Source: Roseiflexaceae bacterium
Lineage (GTDB): Bacteria; Chloroflexota; Chloroflexia; Chloroflexales; Roseiflexaceae
Assembly: GCA_014381165.1 (NCBI GenBank)
Contig: JACMIM010000810.1
Coordinates: 1 to 8,766 of the forward strand
Length of the DNA stretch: 8,766 bases
Direction of reading: 5' to 3'
Made by a program: the position numbers and the translations under genes. Every line of letters starts with the position of its first letter. The first letter of the stretch is position 1. The notes under the pieces are model-generated. The model was not told the DNA's origin and did not search any database. It saw nothing but the letters and a program-made list of their open reading frames with translations. Positions 5,455-8,766 of the stretch are shown piece by piece.

Positions 5455-6219
5455 TTACTCTTGCCGGGTCAATATCTCTGGGCCGCCGTTGGCTGTGATT
5501 GCAATAGTGTGCTCGAAGTGCGCTGCCAGTCCACCATCAAGCGTCACCACCGTCCACCCATCGTCCAGCTGGCGAGATGCATAGCTGAACTGAGTTATCA
5601 TCGGCTCAATCGCAAACGTCATGCCTGGCAACAGTTTCATGCCCCTGCCCGGTAACCCGTAGTTAAGAATCTGCGGGTCTTCATGCAGAGAGCGACCAAT
5701 ACCATGACTAATATATTTGCGCACCGCCCCAAAGCCGGCTTCCTCGGCACAGCTTTGGATGGCATGTGAGATATCACTCAGCCGCCTGCCCGCTATTGCG
5801 AACTCAAGCGCGTGGTACAGTGTATCTTCAGTGACATCTAGCAGGCGCTGCACCTCCGCTGATAGATGTCCGACCGGGTACGACCACGCCGAATCGGCAT
5901 GGAAGCCCTGCCAGATCACGCCAATATCAACGCTAACAATGTCGCCATCGTTTAGCACCCGTGCACCAGGTATACCGTGGACAATCTCGTCATTGACTGA
6001 TACACACGTCGATGCTGGAAACGGCACTGGCCCTGGGTAGCCAAGAAACGATGGACGCCCACCAGCACTAACAATATACTCATGAACTAGCCGATTGATT
6101 TCACCCGTGGTCACTCCAGGGGTTACAGCTTCACGAAGCATCAGGTGACACGCACCCACAATGCTGCCCGCTCGCCGCATCTTTTCCAGTTCAGTGCGGT
6201 TTTTGACCGTTACTGCCAT
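5455..6219 (-). CDS. map: Type I methionine aminopeptidase
   Basis: Removes the initiator methionine from nascent proteins, a metal-dependent M24 peptidase in the cytoplasm. The product is 254 residues, a standard length without an N-terminal zinc-finger extension. The predicted metal ligands are all present: D98 (VSVDIG), D109 (FHADS), H172 (SHGIGRSLHE), E205 (FAIEP) and E236 (FEHTI). H81 and H179 occupy the positions of the substrate-site histidines. Each lies one residue past its Escherichia coli counterpart (D97, D108, H171, E204, E235, H79, H178). The ATG at 6219 gives the family-like MAVTVKNRTELEKMRRAG start. It lies within the end of adk, a 29-base overlap in another frame, with only a weak AGGA four bases upstream. 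Translational coupling to adk is therefore likely. Confidence 0.98.
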   Translation of the reverse strand: MAVTVKNRTELEKMRRAGSIVGACHLMLREAVTPGVTTGEINRLVHEYIVSAGGRPSFLGYPGPVPFPASTCVSVNDEIVHGIPGARVLNDGDIVSVDIGVIWQGFHADSAWSYPVGHLSAEVQRLLDVTEDTLYHALEFAIAGRRLSDISHAIQSCAEEAGFGAVRKYISHGIGRSLHEDPQILNYGLPGRGMKLLPGMTFAIEPMITQFSYASRQLDDGWTVVTLDGGLAAHFEHTIAITANGGPEILTRQE

Positions 6220-6862
6220 TCATTCCTATCGAACTCAGCATTAACTCGGTTACCAGCGATATCTCTCGCTGACCGTCGACCTCTATCAGATTGCCGTGTT
6301 CCTGATAGAATTGAATCAGTGGCCTAGTCTGGTTGAAATAGACATCTAGCCGATGGCGGGCCGTTTCCATCGAGTCATCGCTACGCTGATAGAGCTTGCC
6401 ATTACAGCCATCACACACATCAGCACGCTTTGAAGGAAAATAGTATATATTGTACGTTGTTCCGCAGGTTTTGCAAGTCTGCCGCCCAGCAATGCGCCTT
6501 AGCAGCACACCATCTGGCACACTAAGATAGAGTACGTAATCAATTTTTCGGTCGTGATGCTGAAGCTCTTCACCGAGCGCTCGCGCTTGTTCACGTGTGC
6601 GTGGAAACCCATCAAAGATCACGCCCTTCGCACAATCAGATTGGCTGATTCGCTCGATGATCATTTGGATGACAACCTCGTCGGGCACGAGTTCGCCGCG
6701 ATCCATATAGGACTTCGCCAACATACCTAATTCGGTGCCCTGCCGAAGCGCTGCGCGGAACAGATCGCCGCTGGAAATATGCATCAGACCACTTCGCTCC
6801 TCAAGGAACTTCGCCTGTGTGCCTTTGCCAGCCCCCGGTGCGCCGAGGAGAATCAAATCCAT
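6191..6862 (-). CDS. adk: Adenylate kinase, zinc-LID type
   Basis: Interconverts ATP and AMP with two ADP in the cytoplasm. The product is 223 residues with a long LID domain. The P-loop is GAPGAGKGTQ at 7-16. The AMP-binding region includes ISSGDLFRAAL at 29-39 and GFPRTREQ at 85-92. RRIAGRQTC begins the LID, whose C130, C133, C150 and C153 form a four-cysteine zinc site, common in Gram-positive and related adenylate kinases. ARHRLDVYFNQTRPLIQFY is the conserved C-terminal block. The ATG at 6862 has GGAGG at 6869-6873, six bases upstream. The last codons overlap the start of map. The 99-base gap from secY carries a heptamer-repeat hairpin. The secY-adk-map-infA order is conserved in many bacteria. 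Confidence 0.98.
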   Translation of the reverse strand: MDLILLGAPGAGKGTQAKFLEERSGLMHISSGDLFRAALRQGTELGMLAKSYMDRGELVPDEVVIQMIIERISQSDCAKGVIFDGFPRTREQARALGEELQHHDRKIDYVLYLSVPDGVLLRRIAGRQTCKTCGTTYNIYYFPSKRADVCDGCNGKLYQRSDDSMETARHRLDVYFNQTRPLIQFYQEHGNLIEVDGQREISLVTELMLSSIGMNGSNGQKPH

Positions 6863-6902
6863 ATTGCGCCTCCCTGCTCTTCGTTGAGCACCAAGCCAGG
6901 AG

Positions 6903-6962
6903 GATCGCAGACTGCAGATTGTAGATTTCTCGTCTGCAATCTGCAGTCTGCAATCTGCGATC
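6903..6962. repeat. Facing heptamer-repeat hairpin, secY-adk gap
   Basis: A perfect 15-bp inverted repeat, GCAGACTGCAGATTG at 6907-6921 and CAATCTGCAGTCTGC at 6937-6951, is the core. The high-coordinate arm is four tandem units of TCTGCRR at 6933-6960. The low-coordinate arm is three looser units of the complementary type at 6905-6925. An outer 8-bp pairing, 6903-6910 with 6955-6962, can extend the stem with one heptamer bulged out. This arm reaches the last base of the secY stop codon (6962-6964), so the element abuts the gene exactly. It is the longest of three related elements here. A role in transcript processing, attenuation or simple repeat spread is inference. Confidence 0.88.
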
Positions 6963-8311
6963 TACTTCGTGATGAACCCCTCGTAGTTACGCATAACCAG
7001 CTGCGCCTCGATCTGCCGCATGGTATCGATCGCAACACCCACCACAATCAGCAGTGAGGTCGCACCCAGACCAATCTGCACGCCAGTGACCGCCTGAGTA
7101 ATAAACGGCAACACCGCAATGAGCCCCAGGAACAACGCACCAACCAGCGTAATCCGGTAGACCACTTTGCTCAAGTATTCTTCAGTTTTCTTTCCTGGCC
7201 GAATGCCAGGAATAAAACCACCGTTTTTCTGGAGGGAATCAGGAATGTTCTGCTGCTGGAAGATCACCATCGTGTAAAAGTAGCTGAAGCCAACAACTAA
7301 TAAGAACAATAGAATCGAATAAATCGGCGAGCCGCCAGTATTCGATTGTGGACTAAATAGCTGGTAGGTGCCGCATGCCGCCTGCTTCAACAACCCCGAC
7401 CCTGGAGCAGCCACTTGCTCGGGGCAGGCATATGAGGCCAGCGTGCCTGGGAAGATGATGATGCTCTGCGCAAATATCAGCGGGATCATGCCAGCCATGT
7501 TGACCTTGAGTGGGATGTGGCTAGCTTGGCCGCCATACACGCGATTGCCACGCACGCGCTTGGCGTATTGCACTTGCACCCGCCGTTGGCCTTCGTTCAC
7601 CAGCACAATGCCTACAATGGTCAGCAATGCGATCAGCACAAAGACGATGATGCCGATGACCTGCTCTGCACCAACTTGAGCTGTGCTAATCGCTTGGTAA
7701 ATTACGCCTGGCAAGCCTGATACAATACCAGCAAAAATAATCATCGAGATGCCATTGCCGATACCACGCTCCTGGATTTGCTCACCCAGCCAGATTAACA
7801 ACATCGTGCCAGCTACCATACAGGTCAGAACCGTAAAAGTTGGCAAGAAGTTATTGACCAGATCGAAGGGCGAGCGAAACAGTGATGTGGTGGTGGTAGC
7901 AATTTCCAAGGTACGGGTCTGACCGAAAGCCTGCAGATAGGCCAGCGGCACCGCCAGCCAGAACATGATCCGGTTAATGCGCTGGCGTCCCTGCTCGCCC
8001 TCTTTCTGCATCTGCTCCAATGCAGGCACCAAGGGCGTTAGTAACTGTATGATGATCTGCGCAGTAATGTATGGGTACACGCCCATAGACGCGACCGAGA
8101 GTTGCTGAAGCGCACCGCCGGCAAATAAATTCAGCAACTGCGCAAGCTGATTACCCGCTAACGCATCGCGCAGCGCCCCAAGTGCGCCCGGGTTAATATT
8201 AGGAACAGGAATATGCGCAATAAACCGGAATATCAGCAACATCGCCAGCGTAAACAGAATCCGCTGGCGTAGATCAGGAAGCACAATAGCACGTCGGAGC
8301 GACTGTAACAT
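6962..8311 (-). CDS. secY: Preprotein translocase subunit SecY
   Basis: Central pore of the Sec translocon in the cytoplasmic membrane. The product is 449 residues, slightly long for bacterial SecY, with ten hydrophobic segments expected. Visible landmarks are the plug and second helix region (FAGGALQQLSVASMGVYPYI, 63-82), LGEQIQERGIGNGISM at 175-190, IPLKVNMAGMIPLIFAQSI at 266-284, and the cytoplasmic C5 loop GGFIPGIRPGKKTEEYL at 364-380. The loop around residues 291-330, between helices 7 and 8, appears about a dozen residues longer than in Escherichia coli and holds two cysteines (C296, C313). The ATG at 8311 has GAGGAG at 8320-8325 with an 8-base spacer. The gene follows rplO by 112 bases, the usual spc-operon position. 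Confidence 0.98.
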   Translation of the reverse strand: MLQSLRRAIVLPDLRQRILFTLAMLLIFRFIAHIPVPNINPGALGALRDALAGNQLAQLLNLFAGGALQQLSVASMGVYPYITAQIIIQLLTPLVPALEQMQKEGEQGRQRINRIMFWLAVPLAYLQAFGQTRTLEIATTTTSLFRSPFDLVNNFLPTFTVLTCMVAGTMLLIWLGEQIQERGIGNGISMIIFAGIVSGLPGVIYQAISTAQVGAEQVIGIIVFVLIALLTIVGIVLVNEGQRRVQVQYAKRVRGNRVYGGQASHIPLKVNMAGMIPLIFAQSIIIFPGTLASYACPEQVAAPGSGLLKQAACGTYQLFSPQSNTGGSPIYSILLFLLVVGFSYFYTMVIFQQQNIPDSLQKNGGFIPGIRPGKKTEEYLSKVVYRITLVGALFLGLIAVLPFITQAVTGVQIGLGATSLLIVVGVAIDTMRQIEAQLVMRNYEGFITK

Positions 8312-8361
8312 GGAAAAAACTCCTCGTCTTGGTATGCAGGGCGGGACACAGAGGCGAGGGG

Positions 8362-8387
8362 TGAAGGGCTAGCGAAGCAGCCCTTCA
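8362..8387 (-). promoter_or_regulatory. Hairpin in the rplO-secY gap
   Basis: A perfect 9-bp inverted repeat, TGAAGGGCT at 8362-8370 and AGCCCTTCA at 8379-8387, encloses an 8-base loop that can form two more pairs around GAA. It lies between the rplO stop and the secY ribosome site. No T-tract follows on the minus strand, so it does not look like an intrinsic terminator. An mRNA-stability or processing element is possible. It lacks the heptamer repeats seen in the other gaps. Confidence 0.6.
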
Positions 8388-8423
8388 TAATTACTTGCTA
8401 CCTCCTGCCGCTCTCCTCAGGCC

Positions 8424-8766
8424 TTAAGCCGGCTTCGCCTTGCGCCGAACGCCCTTATTGCCATTAACCATTGCCATGTTCGGGCCACGGCTGCGGCTGC
8501 GCGGCACAGGAGCCCACGGTAGATCAACGCAGATACCACCAGCGGCTTCGATCTTCTGGCGAGCACCAGCGCTAAACTTGTGCGCCTCCACTGTCAGCTT
8601 TGTAGTAATCTCGCCGTCACCAAGTACTTTTAGCGGCGCGTTCTTTTTGATCGTTCGTGTCGCTATCAGTGTCTCCACCGATACAGTCTCGTTCTCGGGC
8701 CACTCGGTCAGATCACCAACATTGAGCGTCTGGTACTTGACCGCCCATTTATTATTGAAGCCACGT
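8424..8766 (-). CDS. rplO: 50S ribosomal protein L15 (3' part, cut by window edge)
   Basis: C-terminal part of a large-subunit assembly protein. The frame is open from the stop at 8424 to the end of the window, giving 113 visible residues. It has no start here, because the gene continues beyond 8766. Visible are GFNNKWAVKYQTLNVGDL near the window edge, LKVLGDGEITTKLTVEAHKF (the conserved L15 repeat-like strand region), and SAGARQKIEAAGG. The tail has basic residues and ends RRKAKPA. A GTG at 8678 lies within the protein and is not the start, since the residues upstream of it are typical L15. Its place before secY matches the spc operon. Confidence 0.96.
   Translation of the reverse strand, partial: RGFNNKWAVKYQTLNVGDLTEWPENETVSVETLIATRTIKKNAPLKVLGDGEITTKLTVEAHKFSAGARQKIEAAGGICVDLPWAPVPRSRSRGPNMAMVNGNKGVRRKAKPA

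Noticed and set aside
6903..6962. Heptamer arrays as a CRISPR remnant
   Set aside because: Units are 7 bases, directly tandem and mirrored, with no spacers and no cas genes.
8233..8388. A 51-codon frame between rplO and secY as a real gene
   Set aside because: The ribosome site spacing is long at 12 bases, half of it overlaps secY in another frame, and the peptide has no recognisable features. It is kept only as a low-weight finding.

Overview
This window is a densely packed, one-directional bacterial housekeeping operon. Every supported gene is on the minus strand, so transcription runs from high to low coordinates. It is the distal half of the spc operon, followed by the alpha operon and a truA-rplM-rpsI tail. 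Several features suggest a member of the Chloroflexota, probably near the Chloroflexales: the gene order, a zinc-free S4, the sequence style of S4 and L36, roughly mid-50s percent GC, and heptameric repeats in the gaps. This assignment comes from recall of the families, not from a search, and should be treated as moderate confidence.

Layout in transcription order: rplO (L15, 3' part only, cut by the window edge at 8766), secY, adk, map, infA, rpmJ (38 codons), rpsM (S13), rpsK (S11), rpsD (S4), rpoA (RNA polymerase alpha), rplQ (L17), truA (tRNA pseudouridine synthase), rplM (L13) and rpsI (S9). Bases 1-179 lie downstream of rpsI and hold a good candidate intrinsic terminator at 59-101. No gap between genes exceeds about 112 bases (179 at the window edge). 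adk and map overlap by 29 bases. No plus-strand gene, tRNA, rRNA, mobile element or CRISPR array is supported.

The genes work together in making and delivering proteins. The ribosomal proteins build the subunits and IF1 acts in initiation. Methionine aminopeptidase trims new chains, SecY exports them, and adenylate kinase balances adenine nucleotides. RNA polymerase alpha transcribes the genes, and TruA modifies tRNA anticodon arms. Two starts are placed inside longer open frames (rplM at 1061, rplQ at 2338) because family alignment and Shine-Dalgarno spacing both demand it. rpoA starts with GTG behind an excellent Shine-Dalgarno sequence.

The only clear non-coding novelty is a family of degenerate 7-base repeats (core TTGCAGA / TCTGCAA). 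They are arranged as facing arrays that fold into hairpins, and they sit in three gaps: secY-adk, rpsD-rpoA and rplQ-truA. I found no evidence of a previously undescribed multi-gene system: the coding content is core and conserved.
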